38,081 nucleotides of DNA from CAYLWN01 sp964387625 (lineage in GTDB: Bacteria > Patescibacteriota > Microgenomatia > UBA10105). A program made the translations under genes and the position numbers. Below, piece after piece: positions 1-6,459 of the stretch; the first letter of the stretch is position 1, and each line of letters starts with the position of its first letter. The stretch lies in the NCBI GenBank assembly GCA_964387625.1, contig CAYLWN010000008.1, forward strand, positions 1 to 38,081, written 5' to 3'. Below the pieces are notes generated by a model. That model saw only the letters and a program-made list of their open reading frames with translations. It searched no databases and was not told the origin of the DNA.

Positions 1-94
1 ATCGTCTTCCCATCTTATATCTTTCCTTACCTCTGTCTTATCGTCTTCCCATCTTATATCTTTCCTTACCTCTGTCTTATCGTCTTCCCATCTT
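1..94. repeat. 39-bp tandem repeat, pyrimidine-rich
   Basis: Two identical 39-base units (1-39 and 40-78) are followed by the first 16 bases of a third (79-94). The unit is built from TCTT words such as ATCGTCTTCCCATCTT. On the minus strand, the sense strand of pth, it reads as AAGA-plus-four-base words. It lies immediately 3' of the pth stop codon. It belongs to the same octamer-like tract family seen at 709-783, 1410-1552, 9812-9850 and 35624-35662. Confidence 0.9.
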
Positions 95-107
95 CCTGTC
101 TTCCCGT

Positions 108-698
108 CTAGTTATATACATTCATCGCCACGTCTATGCCTTTATGCAATGCAGTTTCAATGGCTTTGGCGCCAGTTTTGATGAGCTTGCGTACTTCTCC
201 TGCTTCTTTTTCTTCAAATTTGGAAATGACGTATTTCTCTACATTGTGTTTAACAATATTTTTTTTGGCTGATTTATCTACATTTAATTGTCCTCTACCA
301 ATTCCCAACCTAAATCTCACAAATAAATCATTATTAAGTTGACTGATAATAGAATTTATTCCGTGATGTCCAGCTGATCCCCCACCAATTTTGATTTTTA
401 TCTTCCCCAAAGGTAGATCAATATCATCATTAACCACCCAAATTTCTTCCGGTTTTGCTTTATAATATTGAGCAATTTTAGAAACTGCAAATCCTGAAGC
501 ATTCATAAATGTTTGCGGTTTGGCAAAAATCAAATCTCCGTTTTTAAAAATAAACGCATTGAAATCTTTGTTATAGTCCCAATTTTTATCACTAGCCACC
601 AAATCTTTAAGAGCTTTATCAACAACCATAAAACCGATATTATGGCGGGTTGAAGCATATTTATCTCCGGGATTTCCTAGTCCGATAATTAAATTCAT
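108..698 (-). CDS. pth: Peptidyl-tRNA hydrolase
   Basis: Cytoplasmic enzyme that cleaves the ester bond of peptidyl-tRNAs released from stalled ribosomes and so recycles tRNA. The 196-residue length is normal for the family. The N-terminal GLGNPG motif (6-11) is followed by the catalytic His in TRHNIGF (His19). Other conserved points are the PQTFMN segment ending at Asn66, NDD at 90-92, and the GGGSAGHHG loop at 106-113. The ATG start gives the canonical MNLIIGLGNPG beginning. No Shine-Dalgarno is visible upstream. The gene is the last in a run of minus-strand genes and ends against a tandem repeat. Confidence 0.97.
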   Translation of the reverse strand: MNLIIGLGNPGDKYASTRHNIGFMVVDKALKDLVASDKNWDYNKDFNAFIFKNGDLIFAKPQTFMNASGFAVSKIAQYYKAKPEEIWVVNDDIDLPLGKIKIKIGGGSAGHHGINSIISQLNNDLFVRFRLGIGRGQLNVDKSAKKNIVKHNVEKYVISKFEEKEAGEVRKLIKTGAKAIETALHKGIDVAMNVYN

Positions 699-708
699 AA
701 ATTTTTAG

Positions 709-783
709 ACAGTAAGATTTGAGATAAGATATTAAGACGTTTTCTATCTTCTCATCTTCCCATCTCACAGTCTTCTCATCTTG
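709..783. repeat. Purine/pyrimidine mirror tract, potential hairpin
   Basis: A purine-rich arm with AAGA/AGA words (about 709-752) is followed by a pyrimidine-rich arm of TCTT words (about 753-783). The two can pair into an imperfect hairpin. It fills the spacer between the phosphoribosyltransferase stop and the pth start. It might act as a transcript-end or processing structure, but it has no classical U-run. Confidence 0.6.
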
Positions 784-1404
784 TTATCTTAATATTTTTA
801 TTACTTCCTCATCGCTCACTTCTTTAAAATCCTGATAAAATTGTCCTACAGAGGCAAAATTTACCGGTGTTTCCAAGATAATACACAAATCAACTTGATT
901 TTGCAATTTACCAATTAATTCCTGTGGTGCTAGAGGTAAAGCTAATATTATTTTTTTTGCATGATGTTTTCTTAACCAGGAAATAGCTGCAAAAACTGTG
1001 GCACCTGTTGCAACACCATCATCTGTCAAAATCACTTTTTTATTTTTAACTACTAATGACTTTTTTCCAGACCGTAAAATTTTTTCCCTTTTTTTTAAAT
1101 TCTTTGATTGTTTGGTTATTTCATATTGAACTAATTTTTTATCAATACCCAAAATTGAAATCAAAACTTCGTCGACATATGAAATATTATCTAAAGAAAT
1201 TGCTCCAATTGCTAATTCCTGGTTAAATGACGCACCTATTTTTTTGACCATCAAAGTATCCAACGGAATTTTCAATTTATGAGAAATTTCTAAGGCAACA
1301 AGTATTCCACCACGAGGTAATCCAATCACTATATCAGCGAGTATTTTAGATTGAATAAGTTTTTGGGCAAGTGAAATTCCAGCATCCTGTCGGGAAAGAA
1401 ACAT
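784..1404 (-). CDS. Phosphoribosyltransferase family protein
   Basis: Type I phosphoribosyltransferase fold; the 206-residue length matches the predicted PRTase group COG1926. The PRPP-binding signature VILTDDGVATGAT spans residues 124-136. An N-terminal IGLPRGG segment (27-33) forms the pyrophosphate-side loop, and VKKIGA follows at about 53-58. The family is often annotated only as predicted phosphoribosyltransferase; the base substrate cannot be told from sequence. It lies upstream of pth on the same strand, separated by a repeat tract, so co-transcription is possible but unproved. Confidence 0.88.
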   Translation of the reverse strand: MFLSRQDAGISLAQKLIQSKILADIVIGLPRGGILVALEISHKLKIPLDTLMVKKIGASFNQELAIGAISLDNISYVDEVLISILGIDKKLVQYEITKQSKNLKKREKILRSGKKSLVVKNKKVILTDDGVATGATVFAAISWLRKHHAKKIILALPLAPQELIGKLQNQVDLCIILETPVNFASVGQFYQDFKEVSDEEVIKILR

Positions 1405-1409
1405 TTTGT

Positions 1410-1552
1410 TTAGACATTAAGACGATAAGATATAAGACTTTAAGATATTTTAATTCTTCGCTCTTTCTATCTTATTGTCTTACTGTCTTCCCGTCTTTTT
1501 TCTTCCCATCTTATAGTCTTCCTATCTTCCCGTCTCGTTTTCTTTCCATCTT
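1410..1552. repeat. Octamer-like AAGA/TCTT tract with mirrored arms
   Basis: The spacer between two minus-strand genes starts with AAGA words on the plus strand (for example AAGACGATAAGATATAAGAC near 1419). It then switches to TCTT words (TCTTATTGTCTTACTGTCTT near 1470). The halves are complementary enough to fold. The word period is about eight bases with variable last letters, so it is a degenerate tandem family rather than an exact repeat. Confidence 0.7.
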
Positions 1553-1882
1553 TTACCCCATTTTCGCCAATTGTTTTTCCGCCAAATCTCCAACATAGGG
1601 TAATTTATACATTTCTCCGCTATATGCTTTCCACATCAACACTAACCATAAAACAAAAGATGCCATTGATAATAAAACGCTTACTAACCAACCTAAAATC
1701 GGAATCAAACCTAACCCTAAGTTGACAATAAATAACCCTCCGGAAAATATGGTTGATTGCATAGCGTGAAATCTGACAAATTTATTTTGTTTTTCAACAA
1801 GTAAAAGTACAACGCCTGTAACAAAACCCAAAAGATAAGCCACTGCTCCCATAATATTTTGATTTTTTTCATCAACTGCCAT
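1553..1882 (-). CDS. DUF4870-family small membrane protein
   Basis: Protein of 109 residues with three hydrophobic spans (about 9-28, 47-66 and 68-86). The segment KFVRFHAMQS (34-43) between spans one and two is the hallmark of the DUF4870/Tic20-like family. Its biochemical role is not established. It would sit in the cytoplasmic membrane. The ATG at 1882 gives a short charged start before the first span. It is the most upstream gene of the pth cluster; a 540-base region full of repeats lies upstream. Confidence 0.85.
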   Translation of the reverse strand: MAVDEKNQNIMGAVAYLLGFVTGVVLLLVEKQNKFVRFHAMQSTIFSGGLFIVNLGLGLIPILGWLVSVLLSMASFVLWLVLMWKAYSGEMYKLPYVGDLAEKQLAKMG

Positions 1883-1908
1883 ATATTAAATCACCTGCCT
1901 TTCTCTTA

Positions 1909-1944
1909 TCCCGACTTCATTAAATTATTTAATGTTAGTCGGGA
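1909..1944. repeat. Inverted repeat, TCCCGACT family
   Basis: TCCCGACT and AGTCGGGA enclose a second palindrome, ATTAAATTATTTAAT. The outer arms resemble the TCCCGA...TCGGGA repeats at 13130, 15121 and 37391, so this is one copy of a dispersed family. It is 27 bases upstream of the DUF4870 start. Confidence 0.8.
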
Positions 1945-1948
1945 TTAG

Positions 1949-2033
1949 ATCCGCCAAATGCGAACATTCGGCTGCATGGCCCTGCCTGCGCAGGCAGGTG
2001 TAATCCTTGAGACGAATTTGAGCATTGGTGGAT
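1949..2033. repeat. Hairpin element with a nested 18-bp palindrome
   Basis: Outer arms 1949-1970 and 2013-2033 are imperfect inverted repeats (ATCCGCCAAATGC against GCATTGGTGGAT). In the centre lies the perfect palindrome CCTGCCTGCGCAGGCAGG (1981-1998), also present at 27898-27915 and, with one change, at 14693-14710. The arrangement looks like one palindrome inserted in another. The rest of the 1883-2425 intergenic region holds AT-rich repeats, another hairpin (2275-2390) and no convincing gene. Confidence 0.75.
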
Positions 2034-2110
2034 ATTCCTTTTTTCAATTTACAAACATTTTAATGATAACTGTTATTGGTTCACATTTTCAAGGAGAAGA
2101 AAACAGTTGT

Positions 2111-2137
2111 AAATTTCTAATTTCTAATTACTAATTT
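2111..2137. repeat. AT-rich dispersed repeat, copy 1
   Basis: A 27-base block starting AAATTTCTAATTTCTAATTA recurs at 24406-24432 with a single difference. Both copies are intergenic. Confidence 0.75.
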
Positions 2138-2238
2138 CCCTGCTTACGCAGTCAAGTAATCAATGACTAAATTTTATAATTTTAAAAAATTAATGTGAGC
2201 ATGGTAAAATTTTTCAGTTCAACAAACTTAAATAAGTA

Positions 2239-2267
2239 ACCCTTGAAACGTTTTGTGTAGGTTTTTA
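2239..2267. repeat. Direct repeat AACCCTTGAA..., copy 1
   Basis: AACCCTTGAA-N2-GTTTT-N-TGTAG-N-TTTT matches 27735-27762 at 24 of 28 positions. Each copy precedes a long hairpin element (2275-2390 and 27799-27896). Confidence 0.65.
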
Positions 2268-2274
2268 TAGAATA

Positions 2275-2390
2275 AGGCGAACAATATGAAATTTTTGCAG
2301 ATCTTCCTTCCGATTAACTCAGGATAAACTAGTTCACCCTGAGCCTGCCGAAGGGAGTTGCGGATCAAAAAAATTTCGTATGCGAGCCTT
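2275..2390. repeat. Hairpin element with GCGAAC/GCGAGC terminal arms
   Basis: The left arm (2275-2297, AAGGCGAACAATATGAAATT) pairs with the right arm (2367-2390, ending ATTTCGTATGCGAGCCTT). The element at 8333-8455 has closely similar ends, so both belong to one family with variable middles. The middle here contains a GAGCCTGCCGAAGGG-type repeat. It lies 35 bases 3' of the EndoQ-like gene. Confidence 0.7.
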
Positions 2391-2425
2391 AAATATGAAA
2401 ACAGGCAAGAAAGACAACATTAAAA

Positions 2426-3829
2426 TCAAAACATACTCATCTGTTCTTTTTTGTTAATCTCAGCTTCTTGCGTATTCTTTTTTCCTTCATTCCACACTTT
2501 CACTGTACCAAAAACTCCGTCATATCCGGGGATAATCACAATATTTCCAGATCTTACATTTTCAACTCCTACGGCAAGTTTTTCATTACTGATAGCAGCT
2601 ATTTTTTCTTTGGGAGTTTTTACCAATACATTGAATTCTCCGCCAAAACTTTCGACAATTTTATCGTATTCTGCTCTCACCTTAATACTGTAACTATTGA
2701 CACCAAAACTTTCAGCAACGATTTCCATCAGTGGCACTAAACTTAAATATGGCGCACGGTTAGGATATTTTTTCGAATAAGTGGCTTTGATCGTGAGATT
2801 TCCCAAAGGCTTTTGATAAATTTGCAAATCTTTTACACTTCGTGAGGCAAGTTTTTCAATTCTTTCCAAAACTCCAATGGTAATAGTTCTTCCGCATACC
2901 GGACAAATTGTGCCTTTTTGTTTTACTTCTTCTGGAGACCATCTGATATTGCATGCACGATGCCCTGAATAATGATATTTACCTTCTTCTGGATAAAATT
3001 CTACAGTTGCAGCAATGTGGGGTAATTTCAAATCCCTTTGGTAATTTTTTAAAGAGTCGCTGATGCTTTTGAAATTTAACTGGTGGTTTTTAGGTATTTC
3101 AAAAATTGTTGCTTCACGCATGAGTTTAGGCCCTGAATGCGAATCTGAACAACTGATGAGAGTTCTGGTATCTAATTCTTTTATACGCCAGTTCATTGAC
3201 GGATCACTGGATAATCCTGTTTCAATTGCATAAATTCTGTCAGAATACTGCCCAAAACATTCAGTTAGTGAATCATAACCTGACATAGAACCATATAATG
3301 AAAACCAAGGCGTCCAGGCATGTGCAGGTATCACTAAAACATCTTCTGAAACACTCCAGGCAACTTCGCACATTTCCTGACTGGTAAGTCCGATGATTGG
3401 TCTACCGTCACTTGAAATATTACACCCGCGTTTCACCAATTCATTGGAAATTTTATCTACTACATCAAATGAGGGAGCAAACATTAAAATATGATTTCTT
3501 CTGGTTTTACCATTATGGGAATAAATGCAAGATACTTCACCTGATAATAAAAACGACGGATCATTTACACTTCCGTCGTGCTGAACTTGTTTCAGCATCC
3601 CCTTTTGTATTTGTTTTAGTACTTCTGGTTTGATTTTAAGTAATCCATTTCCCAATTCATCCAAATTGACCTTAAGTTCCCTTCTCCATATAGGATGTGT
3701 CCAATCACCGGTTGCCAGTAACCCGATGCCCTTTTTTAAATTCCACTCATACATTTTCGGAATTACCATTTCCGGTGATACTGCCCTTGAGTATTTAGAA
3801 TGTAATTGTAAATCAGCGATAATCTGCAT
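2426..3829 (-). CDS. EndoQ-like PHP-domain nuclease
   Basis: Protein of 467 residues with an N-terminal PHP metal-binding domain. Visible features are DLQLHSKYS (6-14), GDWTHP, HILMFAP, IPAHAWTPW, IETGLSSDP and SCSDSHSGP. A Cys-rich zinc segment follows (HRACN ... CPVCGRT) and then a C-terminal helical part. This order matches endonuclease Q, known from Thermococcales and some bacteria, which nicks 5' of deaminated bases (hypoxanthine, uracil) in DNA. The family was long annotated as a helicase-like conserved hypothetical. A short stretch, GMLKQVQHDG, is encoded by a palindromic repeat (3579-3597) and is probably a neutral loop insertion. Function is inferred from motifs. Confidence 0.82.
   Translation of the reverse strand: MQIIADLQLHSKYSRAVSPEMVIPKMYEWNLKKGIGLLATGDWTHPIWRRELKVNLDELGNGLLKIKPEVLKQIQKGMLKQVQHDGSVNDPSFLLSGEVSCIYSHNGKTRRNHILMFAPSFDVVDKISNELVKRGCNISSDGRPIIGLTSQEMCEVAWSVSEDVLVIPAHAWTPWFSLYGSMSGYDSLTECFGQYSDRIYAIETGLSSDPSMNWRIKELDTRTLISCSDSHSGPKLMREATIFEIPKNHQLNFKSISDSLKNYQRDLKLPHIAATVEFYPEEGKYHYSGHRACNIRWSPEEVKQKGTICPVCGRTITIGVLERIEKLASRSVKDLQIYQKPLGNLTIKATYSKKYPNRAPYLSLVPLMEIVAESFGVNSYSIKVRAEYDKIVESFGGEFNVLVKTPKEKIAAISNEKLAVGVENVRSGNIVIIPGYDGVFGTVKVWNEGKKNTQEAEINKKEQMSMF
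3579..3597. repeat. Palindrome inside the EndoQ-like gene
   Basis: TGCTGAACTTGTTTCAGCA forms an inverted repeat read in frame as MLKQVQH. The same outer repeat, with a second palindrome inserted in its centre, occurs in trpS at 28358-28396. Confidence 0.8.
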
Positions 3830-3837
3830 AAAATAAT

Positions 3838-3957
3838 TTAAAATTTAAAAGTTAAAATTCAAAATTTCAATGCAAAATTAAAAATTATCTAATTTTAAAT
3901 TTTTAACTGCTCCGCCAGCTGGCGGATTACATTTTGATTTTTGCATTTTACATTGGT
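3838..3957. repeat. AT-rich repeat spacer with TCCGCCAGCTGGCGGA
   Basis: Near-repetitive TTTAAAATT/AAAATTCAAA words surround the perfect 16-base palindrome TCCGCCAGCTGGCGGA at 3911-3926. The same palindrome occurs at 15079-15094 and 22865-22880, and variants at 34285-34300 and 37443-37458. No gene is seen here. Confidence 0.8.
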
Positions 3958-5520
3958 TTACTCTTCTATCCATTTTTTAAACTTTACCATAAATTTCCTG
4001 GCTTGTTGGGAAAAAGTATCTTTTTTTTGTTTATTTTTGGGAATTTTATACCAACCTCCACCCATTGGATAAGAAAATATTTCTTTAGTAATCGGGCCTT
4101 TGGTAAAAATATGCAAAGCTGCAGCAGCATTTTTTTGGATTGATTTAAGTCTGCCTTCCTGACGAAACCTGCGCAAAGAATATGTAACCCTGGGTTGCTT
4201 AAACACTTTCATGGAAAAACCGGCATTATTTAAATTCATTGACAGATCCCAATCCTCTGCATGTTTGGTATCTTCCCGAAATCCGTTGATTTTCCAAAAT
4301 GCGTTACGTTCAACAATAGTATTCCAACCGCCGGCAAAAGGTTTTTCGATAAACACAGATAAATCCGCACCAACATTTACAAATGTAGCAATTACTTTAT
4401 CATAAAAATTATTACTGTCTGCACGTACGTAAGTAGTTGCGAAAAATGGTTGATGTTTCTCAATTTCTGTTTGCAATCTTTGAAAAAAACGCGAATTTAT
4501 TTGCACATCTGCGTCAAAAAATATAAAGTAATTTCCGGTAGCTTTTTTAGCTCCCAAATTTCTTTGGCTACTGACATTTTTTAAATTTGTAGCAATAATT
4601 TGTAATGAAAAATCTCTTGTATATTTTTTTGCCAATTCAATTGTTCTATCAGTACTACCGCCATCTACTATAATCACTTCATATGGTGCCAATTTTTGTT
4701 TACTGATATTTCTTAATAATCTGGGTAAACAAATTTCTTCATTAAAAGTGGGAATGATGACGGATAATTTAGGCTTTTGGTACACATGTCCACCCATGTC
4801 GTAATTAACATTATTTGAAGTTGGAGCACCTTTTAGAAAAAATCTCATGGTATATATTGCATATTTTTGTATTGTTTTATTTGTACCCTGTTTTCGCATC
4901 CTACGTAAAGACATTGTAAGTTTGGGTTTTTTTAAAACATACAATTTATAACCTGCTTTATTTAATCTCATAGATAAATCATAATCCTCATGAAAAGTCA
5001 GATCTTCCCTATAACCACCTATAGATTTAAAAGCAGTTTTTGAGATGATTGCATTTCCGCCAACTGCAAAGGGTTTATCAATCAATTTGCTTACTTCAAT
5101 CATTAAATTTGTCGCAGTCATGAGTATTTCACTCTTAAGCGATTTATCATCCCCTTCAAGCCAGGTAGTCATAAAATCCACCCGGTCGATTTCCAAAGCT
5201 TTAACAATTTCTTTCAAGTAATTTTTTGGCACTTGAACATCAGCATCAAAAAATATCAGGTAATCACCGTTGGAACTCTTTGCTCCCAGATTTCTTTGAT
5301 ATGGCAAATTTCTTTTCAAACTGTTAATAACAGTAAGTGAGGGAAGTTTTTGAGAAAATTGTTTGGCTTTTTCCTGTGTTTTATCATCAGAGTATCCATC
5401 AACCACAATAACTTCAAAATTTTGATAAGTTTGGTTGGCCAAATCATTTAATAATTCCGGTAAATATTGCTCTTCATTAAGAGTGGGAATAATGACGGAA
5501 AAGAATGGTTTTTTCAACAT
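3958..5520 (-). CDS. Tandem-domain family 2 glycosyltransferase
   Basis: Protein of 520 residues with two complete GT-A family 2 domains in a row, about residues 5-235 and 250-500. Each domain begins with SVIIPTxNEE, continues with VIVVDG/VIIVDG, has the metal-binding FFDADVQ motif, and then a ExYDLSM or EDWDLSM block. Each ends with a SLRR-rich helix and a hydrophobic KGAPT/KGPIT-like end. The halves resemble each other throughout, so the gene arose by internal duplication and fusion. It likely transfers sugars to envelope polysaccharide or lipid carriers; donor and acceptor are unknown. It is divergent from another family 2 enzyme at 5713, with a 129-base hairpin element between. Confidence 0.88.
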   Translation of the reverse strand: MLKKPFFSVIIPTLNEEQYLPELLNDLANQTYQNFEVIVVDGYSDDKTQEKAKQFSQKLPSLTVINSLKRNLPYQRNLGAKSSNGDYLIFFDADVQVPKNYLKEIVKALEIDRVDFMTTWLEGDDKSLKSEILMTATNLMIEVSKLIDKPFAVGGNAIISKTAFKSIGGYREDLTFHEDYDLSMRLNKAGYKLYVLKKPKLTMSLRRMRKQGTNKTIQKYAIYTMRFFLKGAPTSNNVNYDMGGHVYQKPKLSVIIPTFNEEICLPRLLRNISKQKLAPYEVIIVDGGSTDRTIELAKKYTRDFSLQIIATNLKNVSSQRNLGAKKATGNYFIFFDADVQINSRFFQRLQTEIEKHQPFFATTYVRADSNNFYDKVIATFVNVGADLSVFIEKPFAGGWNTIVERNAFWKINGFREDTKHAEDWDLSMNLNNAGFSMKVFKQPRVTYSLRRFRQEGRLKSIQKNAAAALHIFTKGPITKEIFSYPMGGGWYKIPKNKQKKDTFSQQARKFMVKFKKWIEE

Positions 5521-5547
5521 ATTGACATTACTTTAGAAAATCAAATT

Positions 5548-5676
5548 AAATTGTTTAAAACGGGTGACATGAGCGAGGGCATCCCAAACGATTTTTATAA
5601 ACTAGTCCCGCCAGAATTGGCGGGTAGTATAAAATGAGTTTGGGACACGCGAATGGCAGGACCCGTATTACAATTT
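5548..5676. repeat. 129-bp imperfect palindrome in a divergent promoter region
   Basis: AAATTG at 5548 matches CAATTT at 5671-5676. Matching continues inward (ACGGGT with ACCCGT, ATCCCAAAC with GTTTGGGAC, TTTTATA with TATAAAA). At the centre is the perfect stem CCCGCC-AGAATT-GGCGGG (5607-5624). It could be a miniature mobile element or a structured RNA. It separates two divergent glycosyltransferase genes. Confidence 0.8.
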
Positions 5677-5712
5677 CACACAAATTAACTTAATCTGATA
5701 TTATTGTAACAA

Positions 5713-6450
5713 ATGAAACCTACAATTGCCATTTCAGTAGTAATACCTGCCTATAATGAAGAGCAGTTGTTATCCAAATGTCTAAAGTCATTAACTAATC
5801 AAGATTTCCATCTACCTTTTGAAATCATCGTTGTTGATAATAATTCCCGAGATAAATCCAACGCTATAGCGCAGTCTTTCGGAGTTAAAGTTATTAAGGA
5901 AACCAACCAAGGAGTTGTCTGGGCCAGACAAAAAGGATTGTTACAAGCACAAGGAGAAATTATTGCCCAAGCTGATGCAGACTGCTATTATCCTTCAAAT
6001 TGGTTAAGTTTAATTTACAAGCATTTTTCATCTACTGAAGTGACAGCTGTTGGCGGACCTGCAGCGGGAGAATTAAAACCTTACTGGGCATATCTGATTT
6101 ATAAATTTTCATTTATATTAATAGGAATTATTTACAAATTAACCGGTTATGTAATTTATTTAGGCGGTTTCAATTTGGCTTTTAAAAGAGAAAAATTATT
6201 ACAGTTAGGTGGCTATCATACATATTTAGACTCCGGAGGTGATGAATGGGATATTTTATGGAGGTTACAAAAAATTGGTAAAGTTGTTTTTGAACCCAAA
6301 GCAAAAATTAAATTATCAACCAGAAGATACCGGGTGGGATTTGTCAGATTTTGGCTAATTCATGCTTTTTATTATTATGTGCTTAATTTTGTCTTAGCTA
6401 AAATTTTCAAACACCGGTTCATCTATTCTAAAGCCATAAGAAATATCTAA
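5713..6450 (+). CDS. Family 2 glycosyltransferase
   Basis: Protein of 245 residues with a single GT-A domain: VVIPAYNEE near residue 9, EIIVVDNNS, and the metal-binding QADADCYYP motif. An AVGGPA segment and a GGDEWDILWRL catalytic-base region follow. Two hydrophobic stretches (about 130-155 and the C-terminal 205-235) suggest membrane association. A possible -10 (TATTAT near 5699) leaves a very short leader before the ATG. It probably acts in surface glycan synthesis together with the neighbouring tandem enzyme. Confidence 0.85.
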   Translation: MKPTIAISVVIPAYNEEQLLSKCLKSLTNQDFHLPFEIIVVDNNSRDKSNAIAQSFGVKVIKETNQGVVWARQKGLLQAQGEIIAQADADCYYPSNWLSLIYKHFSSTEVTAVGGPAAGELKPYWAYLIYKFSFILIGIIYKLTGYVIYLGGFNLAFKREKLLQLGGYHTYLDSGGDEWDILWRLQKIGKVVFEPKAKIKLSTRRYRVGFVRFWLIHAFYYYVLNFVLAKIFKHRFIYSKAIRNI

Positions 6451-6459
6451 AATTTATTG

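Noticed and set aside
1..103. CRISPR array
   Set aside because: The units are contiguous tandem copies without unique spacers, and no cas genes are nearby.
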